Part shown: one piece after another, positions 1-6,904 of the stretch | Layout of the letters: each line of letters begins with the position of its first letter | How positions within the stretch are numbered: the first letter of the stretch is position 1 | DNA from: Clostridiales bacterium | GTDB taxonomy: Bacteria; Bacillota; Clostridia; Christensenellales; Aristaeellaceae | NCBI GenBank assembly: GCA_004555155.1 | Contig: SFJH01000003.1 | Span: 1-64,000, forward strand | Length of the DNA stretch: 64,000 bases | Direction of reading: 5' to 3' | Translations under genes and position numbers: made by a program | The notes under the pieces: model-generated | The model's input: the letters and a program-made list of their open reading frames with translations, nothing else | The model's database searches: none | What the model was told of the DNA's origin: nothing

Positions 1-1
1 C

Positions 2-211
2 ACTGCTTTCCCCGAGTTGGCAGAACGCGAGTGTGCGTTCATTGAACAGACGCAGCAGGATGACGGCGCATGGCCGGTATCCTGGAGCTGGGGCGCATAT
101 CCCGACGCCTTTGCTATCAGCGCCAATCGCTGGCAGTCGTGGATCATTCTGAAAAACCTGCTCTATCTGAGGGGAATGGGCAAACTGACAGGCAATGACG
201 GGAACATATAA
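2..211 (+). CDS. C-terminal fragment of a cyclase/prenyltransferase-fold protein (partial)
   Basis: The reading frame is open from the window edge and stops at 211, so only about 69 C-terminal residues are visible. The stretch DDGAWPVSWSWGAYPD followed by SANRWQSWIILKNLLYL resembles the repeating 'DGxW' helical hairpins of alpha/alpha-toroid proteins (prenyltransferase and squalene-cyclase superfamily), which occur as uncharacterised proteins in Clostridia. No catalytic residues can be judged from the tail. Family assignment is tentative; that the frame is coding is more secure, because it ends just before a shared terminator hairpin. Confidence 0.5.
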   Translation, partial: TAFPELAERECAFIEQTQQDDGAWPVSWSWGAYPDAFAISANRWQSWIILKNLLYLRGMGKLTGNDGNI

Positions 212-242
212 ATATAGATTTACCAATTCCGCCGCAAAATGA

Positions 243-274
243 GAAACAGCATCCTCATCCGAGGATGCTGTTTC
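243..274. terminator. Bidirectional intrinsic terminator
   Basis: A 14-bp perfect stem (GAAACAGCATCCTC, loop ATCC, then its complement) lies between two convergent genes, the cyclase-like tail ending at 211 and the GGGtGRT gene ending at 285. A T-containing tract follows on the minus strand. Confidence 0.75.
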
Positions 275-284
275 ATTGCCAGGA

Positions 285-1304
285 TTAGCCCTTCATGGAC
301 TCCTCAACCGCAACGGCAACGGCGACAGTCGCGCCAACCATCGGGTTGTTGCCCATGCCCAGGAAGCCCATCATCTCAACGTGCGCAGGCACGGAGGAGG
401 AACCGGCGAACTGAGCGTCAGAGTGCATGCGGCCCATGGTGTCGGTCATGCCGTAGGAGGCAGGGCCGGCGGCCATGTTGTCGGGATGCAGCGTACGGCC
501 GGTGCCGCCGCCAGAAGCCACGGAGAAGTACTTCTTGCCCGCTTCCCAGCGTTCCTTCTTATAGGTGCCCGCAACGGGATGCTGGAAACGGGTGGGGTTG
601 GTGGAGTTGCCGGTAATGGAGACGTCGGCGTTCTCATGCCACATGATGGCAACGCCCTCGCGGACGTCATCCGCACCATAGCAGCGAACCTTCGCGCGAT
701 CGCCGGTGGAATACGCGGTCTCGCTGACGATGGACAGCGCATGATCTTCCTTGACGTCAGCAGACAGATAGTCGTACTTGGTCTGCACATAGGTGAAGCC
801 GTTGATGCGGCTGATGATCATGGCAGCGTCCTTGCCCAGGCCGTTCAGGATGACGCGCAGGGGCTTGGTGCGAACCTTGTTGGCGTTCAGCGCGATCTTG
901 ATGGCGCCTTCAGCGGCGGCAAAGGACTCGTGGCCGGCCAGGAAGGCGAAGCACTCGGTCTCCTCCTCCAGCAGGCGGGCGCCCAGGTTGCCGTGGCCGA
1001 TACCGACCTGACGCTGATCCGCAACGGAGCCGGGAATGCAGAACGCCTGCAGGCCCACGCCGATCAGCTTCGCCGCTTCCGCAGCGGTCTTCACGTCCTC
1101 CTTCAGGGCGATGGCAGCGCCCAGTTCATAGGCCCACTTCGCGTTCTCGAAGCAGATGGGCTGGGTGCTCTCGACGATCTTGTAGGCGTCAATGCCGTGA
1201 GCATTGTTGTACGCCTTCACTTCTTCAAAATCCTTAAAGCCATACTTGTCCAGCACGGGCTGCAGCTGGGGCATACGACCTTCATAGTTTTCAAACAGAG
1301 CCAT
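285..1304 (-). CDS. GGGtGRT family protein
   Basis: 339-residue cytosolic protein carrying the signature SGGGTGRTLHPDNMAAG (about residues 268-284) for which the family is named. I know of no assigned biochemical function. No signal peptide or membrane segment is visible. The glycine-rich motif suggests a nucleotide or cofactor loop, but that is inference. It lies 18 bp downstream of a NifU/IscU-like gene in the same orientation, an arrangement I recall as common in Clostridia, so the two probably work together. Start ATG at 1304 has an AGGAGG-type site just upstream (complement of 'cctcctt'). Confidence 0.85.
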   Translation of the reverse strand: MALFENYEGRMPQLQPVLDKYGFKDFEEVKAYNNAHGIDAYKIVESTQPICFENAKWAYELGAAIALKEDVKTAAEAAKLIGVGLQAFCIPGSVADQRQVGIGHGNLGARLLEEETECFAFLAGHESFAAAEGAIKIALNANKVRTKPLRVILNGLGKDAAMIISRINGFTYVQTKYDYLSADVKEDHALSIVSETAYSTGDRAKVRCYGADDVREGVAIMWHENADVSITGNSTNPTRFQHPVAGTYKKERWEAGKKYFSVASGGGTGRTLHPDNMAAGPASYGMTDTMGRMHSDAQFAGSSSVPAHVEMMGFLGMGNNPMVGATVAVAVAVEESMKG

Positions 1305-1322
1305 ATTCCGTACGCCTCCTTC

Positions 1323-2027
1323 TTACTTGTCGGTGCGGGGATCGATCCACTTCACAGCGCCGTCTTCCGCCTTGAAACGACCATAGGTGCCGATGTTCTT
1401 CTCATAAGCCTCGTTGGGGGACATGCCCTTCTTGATGGAATCCATCATCTTGCCCAGGCTCAGGAACTGATAGCCGCAAACCTGATCGTCCTTGTCCAGC
1501 GCCATCTTCAGCACATAGCCCTCGGTCATCTCCAGATAACGGGTGCCCTTGGCCTTGGTGCCGTACATGGTGCCCACCATGGAGCGCAGGCCCTTGCCCA
1601 GATCCTCCAGGCCGGCGCCGATGCGCAGACCGTCGTCAGAGAAGGCGGACTGCGTGCGACCGTAGACGATCTGCAGGAACAGCTCGCGCATGGCGGTATT
1701 GATCGCGTCGCACACCAGGTCGGTGTTCAGCGCCTCAAGAATGGTCTTGCCGGGCAGGATCTCAGACGCCATAGCGGCGGAATGGGTCATGCCGGAGCAG
1801 CCGATCGTCTCGACCAGCGCCTCTTCGATGACGCCGTTCTTCACGTTCAGGCTCAGCTTGCAGGCGCCCTGCTGAGGCGCGCACCAGCCGACGCCGTGGG
1901 TATAACCGGAAATGTCCTTGATCTCCTTGGCCTGAACCCACTTGCCCTCTTCAGGGATCGGCGCCGGGCCATGGTTCGGGCCTTTGGCGACGCACACCAT
2001 TTCCTCAACTTCGCGAGAATATTGCAT
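1323..2027 (-). CDS. NifU/IscU-like iron-sulfur scaffold protein
   Basis: 234-residue protein resembling the NifU N-terminal/IscU scaffold fold. Cysteines that could hold a cluster lie in GVGWCAPQQGACKLS (about 47-61), in VETIGCSGMTHSA (the GC-A motif of scaffolds, about 77-89) and in LVCDAINTAMREL. It is longer than classical IscU (about 130 aa), with a C-terminal extension. Start 2027 is chosen because AGGAGGAAGAACC precedes this ATG; an upstream in-frame extension has no ribosome site and crosses the promoter. It is first in an operon with the GGGtGRT gene. There is no neighbouring cysteine desulfurase, so it may be a dedicated partner of GGGtGRT rather than the general scaffold. Confidence 0.75.
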   Translation of the reverse strand: MQYSREVEEMVCVAKGPNHGPAPIPEEGKWVQAKEIKDISGYTHGVGWCAPQQGACKLSLNVKNGVIEEALVETIGCSGMTHSAAMASEILPGKTILEALNTDLVCDAINTAMRELFLQIVYGRTQSAFSDDGLRIGAGLEDLGKGLRSMVGTMYGTKAKGTRYLEMTEGYVLKMALDKDDQVCGYQFLSLGKMMDSIKKGMSPNEAYEKNIGTYGRFKAEDGAVKWIDPRTDK

Positions 2028-2108
2028 GGTTCTTCCTCCTTCTTTGCTTCCATGGATGAGACATGGAGAAACGATGTTCAAAAATGCATACTTGTCGCAT
2101 ACGCTTTC

Positions 2109-2137
2109 ATTATAGCACAAAAAATACGGTTTGTGAA
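2109..2137 (-). promoter_or_regulatory. SigA promoter of the NifU-like/GGGtGRT operon
   Basis: On the minus strand TTCACA (2137-2132), a 17-bp spacer and TATAAT (2114-2109), about 80 bp before the start codon at 2027. Confidence 0.75.
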
Positions 2138-2150
2138 TCCCTGTTTTTTG

Positions 2151-2813
2151 TTATAAAAAGCGTTCAAACGACCGAAAATCATGGAGAATCCCGTCGATTT
2201 CCCGCACGCTCTCCAGCCATTCGCGGGAGACGGTGCGGTCGATGGCGAGAATCCGGCCCGCATGCGCATGGATCGCCGCCTGAATTCCGGTCTTGGAATC
2301 CTCGACGATCGTGCAGTCCTGAGGAGAAAGATTCAGCCGCCGGGCGGCCTCAATGTAAAACGCGGGATCGGGCTTACTGGCCAGTTTGCCCTCCTCATAC
2401 ACGATGCGATCGAGCGAAAACCAGCGCTTCAGCCCCAGATCCTCCAGATAGAACTCGACGTTTTCGATGGGCGAGGCCGTGGCCAGCGCGAAGGGAATCC
2501 CTCGCTTGACCAGCAAATCCAGCATTTCCGGAGCGCCGTCCATCAGGTTCAGGTTCGCCGGATCGGATCGCGCCGCCGCGCGGTACTCCCGTTCCTTCTC
2601 CGCCTCGTATTCCCTCACCTGTCGGGGGCTCAGCCGGTCACCGAAGAAGTCCCGAAAGATATCCCGATTGCTCGGGCCGATGCAGCGGCGGCGCACTTCC
2701 TCCTCAGTCAGGTCCATTCCGAAGTTCTTCAGAAAGAAATTGTGCCACGCCGCCAGGTGCAGGTGCGTGTCATTATAGAGAGTTCCGTTGAAATCAAACA
2801 GGATCGCTTTCAT
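2151..2813 (-). CDS. HAD-superfamily hydrolase (beta-phosphoglucomutase-like)
   Basis: 220-residue HAD subfamily IA protein with a helical cap. Motif I is FDFNGTL (residues 6-12), with the nucleophile Asp kept but the usual second Asp of DxD changed to Asn. Motif II is LATASP, motif III the Lys of SKPDPAFY, and motif IV VEDSKTG. The cap lies between motifs I and II. Likely a cytosolic phosphatase or phosphoglucomutase-like enzyme; substrate unknown. The DxN form would weaken general acid-base catalysis. Last gene of a minus-strand run; its ATG overlaps the TAA stop of the tRNA deacylase gene by one base, so the two are translationally coupled. Confidence 0.85.
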   Translation of the reverse strand: MKAILFDFNGTLYNDTHLHLAAWHNFFLKNFGMDLTEEEVRRRCIGPSNRDIFRDFFGDRLSPRQVREYEAEKEREYRAAARSDPANLNLMDGAPEMLDLLVKRGIPFALATASPIENVEFYLEDLGLKRWFSLDRIVYEEGKLASKPDPAFYIEAARRLNLSPQDCTIVEDSKTGIQAAIHAHAGRILAIDRTVSREWLESVREIDGILHDFRSFERFL

Positions 2814-3283
2814 TATTTCATCACATCCGCAAAGGTCGCTTCTGTATACTCCGCCAGCTGCATCGGATCGACGATCATCTGTATGCCGCGCTGTCCGGCA
2901 CTGACGTAAATGCGGTCGAACAGCTGCGCCGTCTCGTCAATCACGGTCGGGTATTTCTTCTTCATTCCCACCGGCGAGCATCCGCCCCGGATGTAGCCGG
3001 TCAGGCCGAGCAGCTCCTTGACGTGGATCATCTCCACCTTCTTCTCTCCCACCGCCGCGGCGCACTTCTTCAAGTCCAGCTCCTGCGCCACGGGGATGCA
3101 GAAGACGTAGAGATTGCGCTTGTCGCTGCGCGTGACCAGCGTCTTGAACATGCAGTCCGGGTCGACGCCCAGCATCTGCGCCGCATGAACGCCGCTGAGA
3201 TCATTTTCATCCACCTCGTAAGAGGAGGTTCCGAATTCTATGCCGGCCTGCTTCAGCAGGCGCATGGCATTGGTGATGGTCAT
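2813..3283 (-). CDS. ybaK: Cys-tRNA(Pro)/Cys-tRNA(Cys) deacylase (YbaK)
   Basis: 156-residue YbaK/EbsC domain, the trans-editing enzyme that hydrolyses Cys mischarged on tRNA-Pro. Characteristic stretches are MFKTLVTRSD with the conserved Lys, FCIPVAQELDLKK, and GYIRGGCSPVGMKKKYPT. Full length for the family. Of two ATGs (3289 and 3283) the second is preferred because GGGAGG lies 7 bases before it. It follows the truncated pyrophosphatase frame by 2 bases and overlaps the HAD start by one base, so all are probably on one transcript with truA. Confidence 0.9.
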   Translation of the reverse strand: MTITNAMRLLKQAGIEFGTSSYEVDENDLSGVHAAQMLGVDPDCMFKTLVTRSDKRNLYVFCIPVAQELDLKKCAAAVGEKKVEMIHVKELLGLTGYIRGGCSPVGMKKKYPTVIDETAQLFDRIYVSAGQRGIQMIVDPMQLAEYTEATFADVMK

Positions 3284-3285
3284 GA

Positions 3286-3468
3286 TCATTCCTCCCTGCG
3301 AATCAGCAGACCCTTCATCGATACTCCGCCGTTGCGAAAGACAGTGACACACACCGCATCCGAAAAACGCGGATGCGCCGACCCTTTCGGACGATCGGTC
3401 ACTGTTTTTATTCCAGCAACGAATTCGTCGTTCCTCTGCCAAAACTCAGCACTCCAAATCCTCCGCAT
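3286..3468 (-). pseudogene. Internally deleted inorganic pyrophosphatase remnant
   Basis: 60-codon frame between truA and ybaK. Residues about 7-36 read EFWQRNDEFVAG followed by TDRPKGSAHPRF, which I recognise as the N-terminus of the short inorganic pyrophosphatase-like proteins of Clostridia (usually DRPKGSxHPRYPxxxYPLDYGYL). The end, SMKGLLIRREE, resembles the C-terminus of the same proteins. The catalytic middle, about 60-70 residues including the acidic metal ligands, is missing. The frame overlaps the truA end by 23 bases and stops 2 bases before the ybaK ATG, so the junction preserved operon spacing. Probably inactive; whether a peptide is made is unknown. Confidence 0.6.
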
Positions 3469-4204
3469 TATAGAAAACCTCCATCAGCGTCAGCCCGTGC
3501 GCCGGCGCGGTCACACCGAGATCGAGGCGATTTCCGCTCTCAATCGCGCGCGCAAACGCGCCCGGTTCCAGCTTGCCGCTGCCCACGCCCACCAGCGTTC
3601 CGGCGATGATCCGCACCATATTATATAGGAAGCCGTTTCCCTCCACGATCAGCTTGACCTCGTCGCCGTCGCGGGTCACGTCGGCGCGGTAGATCGTGCG
3701 CACGGTGTCCTTCACCACAGATCCGCTGGCGGCAAACGCCGCAAAATCATGCGTGCCCACCAGCGCCGACGCTTCGCGCGCCATGCGCTGTGTATCCAGC
3801 GGATAGATGATGTGGGCGTGCGTCAGGCGGTTGAGCGCTCCGGCGTGCGGATGGACATGAAACAGATACCGGTACCGCTTCCCCTTCGTGGAAAAGCGGG
3901 CGTGAAACGTCTCCGGAACCTGTCGGGACAGGCGAATGCGCACATCCGGCGGCAGCATGGTATTCAGCGCATAGCTGAACTTTTCCGCCGGGATCCTGCT
4001 CTCGGTGTCAAAGTGCGCCGACTGACCCAGCGCATGCACGCCCGCGTCGGTGCGGCTGGCGCCATGAAGGACGATTCCCGGCTCGCGGATCAGCTTCCGG
4101 AGCCGCTCCTCCACCACCTGCTGCACTGCCAGCGCGTTCTCCTGCCGCTGCCAGCCGGCATAGTTTGTTCCATCGTATTCGATAATCAGTTGAATCCGGC
4201 GCAT
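3446..4204 (-). CDS. truA: tRNA pseudouridine(38-40) synthase TruA
   Basis: 252-residue pseudouridine synthase that modifies U38-U40 in the anticodon stem-loop of many tRNAs. N-terminal IEYDGTNYAGWQRQ and the catalytic-Asp motif GASRTDAGVHALGQ (about residues 49-62) are intact, as are RYLFHV and the C-terminal FLYNMVRI. Length is normal. It lies 12 bases downstream of ecfT, the usual Firmicutes position, preceded by a GGGGGAG ribosome site. Confidence 0.96.
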   Translation of the reverse strand: MRRIQLIIEYDGTNYAGWQRQENALAVQQVVEERLRKLIREPGIVLHGASRTDAGVHALGQSAHFDTESRIPAEKFSYALNTMLPPDVRIRLSRQVPETFHARFSTKGKRYRYLFHVHPHAGALNRLTHAHIIYPLDTQRMAREASALVGTHDFAAFAASGSVVKDTVRTIYRADVTRDGDEVKLIVEGNGFLYNMVRIIAGTLVGVGSGKLEPGAFARAIESGNRLDLGVTAPAHGLTLMEVFYNAEDLEC

Positions 4205-4216
4205 GCTCTCCCCCGC

Positions 4217-5026
4217 TCAGACAACCCGGAAGTAATTCAGCAGCAGCACCGCCGCCAGCAGCGCGGCCATCACGCCAGCCGCAGTGCCGTCGCGCCAGCC
4301 GTACCTGAGCTGACGCATGCGCGTGCGGCCCTCGCCGCCGTGATAGCAGCGGGCCTCCATCGCCATCGCCAACTCTTCCGCGCGGCGGAAGGAGCCCACA
4401 AACAGGGGCACCAGCAGCGGCACCATGGCCTTGGCCCGCTGCACCAGATTGCCGTTTTCAAAATCCGCGCCGCGCGCGGTCTGCGCCTTCATGATCTTGT
4501 TGGCCTCGTCCATCAGCGTAGGGATGAACCGCAGCGCAATGGACATCATCATGGCGATCTCGTGCGCCGGAAAGTGAAAGCGCTTCAGCGGGCGCATCAG
4601 CGACTCGAGTCCGTCCGTCAGCGCAATGGGCGATGTAGTCAGCGTCAGCAGCTGCGAACAGATCACCAGCAGAACCAGTCTGGCCGCCAGGAAAAACGCC
4701 ATGCGCAGTCCGCCGTCCGTAATCCTCAGAAAGCTGAGCTTGAAAATGACCTCGCCGCCGGTCTGGAAGAACACGTTCAGCACAAAGGTGAACAGCACAA
4801 TGAACAGCACCGGCTTCAGTCCGCGCACCAGAAATTTGAACGCGATGCCGGAGCTGAGCGTCACCAGCAGCACAAACGCCAGAATCAGTCCGAATCCCAC
4901 AAAGCCCTGGGACACGAACACAATGATGATCAGCGCAAACGTGAGAATCAGCTTCATCCGGGGATCCATCTTGTGCAGGAAGGAGCTGCCGGGAAAAAAC
5001 TGGCCGAGCGTGATGTCCTTCAGCAT
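4217..5026 (-). CDS. ecfT: Energy-coupling factor transporter transmembrane protein EcfT
   Basis: 269-residue integral membrane subunit of group II ECF vitamin transporters; it couples EcfA1/EcfA2 ATPases to exchangeable substrate-binding S components. Hydrophobic segments begin at about residues 27, 50, 70, 108 and 245. The coupling helices carry QTARGADFENG and the second motif EARCYHGGEGRTRM, where ARG has become ARC. It overlaps the ecfA2 end by 7 bases. No S component is in the window, as expected for group II systems. Confidence 0.94.
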   Translation of the reverse strand: MLKDITLGQFFPGSSFLHKMDPRMKLILTFALIIIVFVSQGFVGFGLILAFVLLVTLSSGIAFKFLVRGLKPVLFIVLFTFVLNVFFQTGGEVIFKLSFLRITDGGLRMAFFLAARLVLLVICSQLLTLTTSPIALTDGLESLMRPLKRFHFPAHEIAMMMSIALRFIPTLMDEANKIMKAQTARGADFENGNLVQRAKAMVPLLVPLFVGSFRRAEELAMAMEARCYHGGEGRTRMRQLRYGWRDGTAAGVMAALLAAVLLLNYFRVV

Positions 5027-5883
5027 GTCCTCTCTCCTCCCTTGCCGAGCTGTTCCAGAATGGCGTTCCTGACGTCCTCCATCCGGTAGACGCCCTCGGG
5101 CATGTCAAAGCCCTTCTTCCGCAGCAGATCCGCCAGCTTCGTGCATTCCGGCACGTCCAGGCCGATCTCCCGGAGCTCGTCGCCGTGGACAAACACCTCC
5201 TCCGGCCTGCCGGAAAAGGCGATCGTGCCATGGTTGAGGACGAACAGCCGGTCGCACAGCTGTCCCACATCGTCCATGGAATGAGAAACCATGACCACCG
5301 TTACCCCGCGGTCATGAATGGACGCGATGAGATCGAGCATATCCCGCCTGCCCACCGGATCGAGGCCCGCCGCAGGCTCGTCGAGGATCAGAATCGACGG
5401 CTCCATCGCCAGCACGCCCGCAATGGCCACGCGGCGCTTCTGTCCGCCCGAAAGCTCAAACGGCGAGCGCTCCGCGTATTTTGCATCCAGGCCGACCTGC
5501 TGCATCGCATTCCGGACGCGGCGCTGAACCTCCTCCTCCGGAAGCTTCAGATTGTGCGGACCGAAGGCGATGTCCTTCGCCACCGTCTCCTCAAAGAGCT
5601 GGTATTCCGGATACTGGAATACCAGACCCACCGTCCGGCGCACCTTCGCCAGATCCACATCCTTTTCGCCCAGATCCACGCCGTTTACCCACACCATGCC
5701 CGGCGCGGACTTTTCCAGCGCGTTCAGGTGCGAAATCAGCGTGCTCTTGCCGCTGCCGGTGTGACCGATAATGCCGACGAACTCGCCGTCTTCAATCCGA
5801 AGACTCACCTCGTTGAGGGCGCGGCTCTCAAATGGCGTGTCGGCCATATACACATGGGTCAGATTCTTGACTTCAATCGGCAT
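5020..5883 (-). CDS. ecfA2: Energy-coupling factor transporter ATPase EcfA2
   Basis: 287-residue ABC ATPase. Walker A GHTGSGKST (about 40-48), Q-loop LVFQYPEYQLFEETV, signature LSGGQKRR, Walker B LILDEPAAGLD, and H-loop VVMVSHSMDD. The wording FQYPEYQLFEET is typical of EcfA2 rather than EcfA1. It overlaps the ecfA1 end by 25 bases and the ecfT start by 7 bases, consistent with a coupled complex made from one message. Cytosolic, bound to EcfT. Confidence 0.95.
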   Translation of the reverse strand: MPIEVKNLTHVYMADTPFESRALNEVSLRIEDGEFVGIIGHTGSGKSTLISHLNALEKSAPGMVWVNGVDLGEKDVDLAKVRRTVGLVFQYPEYQLFEETVAKDIAFGPHNLKLPEEEVQRRVRNAMQQVGLDAKYAERSPFELSGGQKRRVAIAGVLAMEPSILILDEPAAGLDPVGRRDMLDLIASIHDRGVTVVMVSHSMDDVGQLCDRLFVLNHGTIAFSGRPEEVFVHGDELREIGLDVPECTKLADLLRKKGFDMPEGVYRMEDVRNAILEQLGKGGERTC

Positions 5884-6704
5884 AATTCCTCCGCCATCTC
5901 CTCAACGGTCATCGTCGTAGCGCTCAATCCGGCAAGTCCCGCCGCGCGCAGTTCGGCGGACAGCTGCATCATTCCGGGAACGTCCAGTCCCAGCGCGCGG
6001 ATCTCCTTCGTGCGGATAAAAACCTCCCGCGGCGTCCCCTGCAGCGCGATTTTTCCGGCGTCCATCACCACCACGCGATCGGCGAGAACCGCTTCATCCA
6101 TAAAATGGGTAATCCAGACGATGGTGATGCCCTCCTCGCGGTTCAGCTTCCGCGCCAGATTCATCACATCGCGCCGTCCCACGGGATCGAGCATCGCCGT
6201 GGACTCGTCGAACACGATCACCTTCGGCTTCATCGCCAGCACGCCGGCCACCGCCACGCGCTGCTTCTGTCCGCCCGAGAGCATGCTCGGCGAGGTTTCG
6301 GCGTACTTTTCCATGCCCACCGCCCGCAGTGTTTCGTCCACCCTGCGGCGAATCTCGGCAGGCTCCACGCCCAGGTTCTCCAGGCCGAAGGCGCAGTCCT
6401 CCTCCACGATGGTCGCGACGATCTGGTTGTCCGGATTCTGGAAAACCATGCCGCAGACCTCGCGCACGGCGAAGCAGTCCTCCTCGTTGGTCGCGCGCAG
6501 GCCGTCCACCTCAATCGTGCCCGACGTAGCCAGCAGCAGCGCATTGAGCAGCTTGGCAAACGTCGATTTTCCGCTGCCATTGCGGCCTAGAATCGCCAGA
6601 AACTCGCCCTTCATGACGTCCAGCGTCACATGATCCACCGCCGGATGATCGGCGTCGTCGTATTGAAAGCACACATCACGTGCGCAAATGATCGGTTCAC
6701 TCAT
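5859..6704 (-). CDS. ecfA1: Energy-coupling factor transporter ATPase EcfA1
   Basis: 281-residue ABC ATPase. Walker A GRNGSGKSTFAK, Q-loop MVFQNPDNQIVATIVEEDCAFG (the FQNPDNQ form marks EcfA1), signature LSGGQKQR, Walker B VIVFDESTAMLD, where the usual Pro after the Glu is Ser, and H-loop IVWITHFMDEA. Start 6704 is preferred over the ATG at 6713 because AGGAGG lies 9 bases before it, whereas the upstream ATG touches the ribosome site. First gene of the ecfA1-ecfA2-ecfT-truA-ybaK-HAD run. Confidence 0.95.
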   Translation of the reverse strand: MSEPIICARDVCFQYDDADHPAVDHVTLDVMKGEFLAILGRNGSGKSTFAKLLNALLLATSGTIEVDGLRATNEEDCFAVREVCGMVFQNPDNQIVATIVEEDCAFGLENLGVEPAEIRRRVDETLRAVGMEKYAETSPSMLSGGQKQRVAVAGVLAMKPKVIVFDESTAMLDPVGRRDVMNLARKLNREEGITIVWITHFMDEAVLADRVVVMDAGKIALQGTPREVFIRTKEIRALGLDVPGMMQLSAELRAAGLAGLSATTMTVEEMAEELCRLKSRI

Positions 6705-6727
6705 CGGCGTCATCCTCCTGAAATTGT

Positions 6728-6736
6728 ATTATAACA
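6728..6736 (-). promoter_or_regulatory. Possible extended -10 promoter for the ecfA1 operon
   Basis: Minus strand reads TGTTATAAT (TGnTATAAT form), 24 bases before the start codon. No convincing -35 at 16-18 bp, so the assignment rests on the extended -10. Confidence 0.45.
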
Positions 6737-6843
6737 TCCCTACGTTAACGCGGTTTGAAATTATTCAGGGACATTTGAGAAGTTTCATACTTTTTCGCCC
6801 GGAAACCGTCCAGAAAAAAGGCAAGAGATAGCACAAATTTAGC

Positions 6844-6872
6844 TTTTATTTCCGCTTGAAGTGTGATAAAAT
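6844..6872 (+). promoter_or_regulatory. Possible promoter of the pgk/tpi-gpmI operon
   Basis: TGATAAAAT (6864-6872) has the TGnTAAAAT extended -10 form; a weak -35, TTTTAT (6844-6849), lies 17 bp upstream. A strong AGGAGG ribosome site follows at 6888-6893. No operator was recognised. Confidence 0.45.
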
Positions 6873-6904
6873 AAAGTCATAAACTATAGGAGGAGTGAAT
6901 TCCC

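Noticed and set aside
276..2156. Long plus-strand open frame of 626 codons
   Set aside because: It is antisense to the GGGtGRT and NifU-like genes; GC-rich third positions keep the opposite strand free of stops. No family resemblance.
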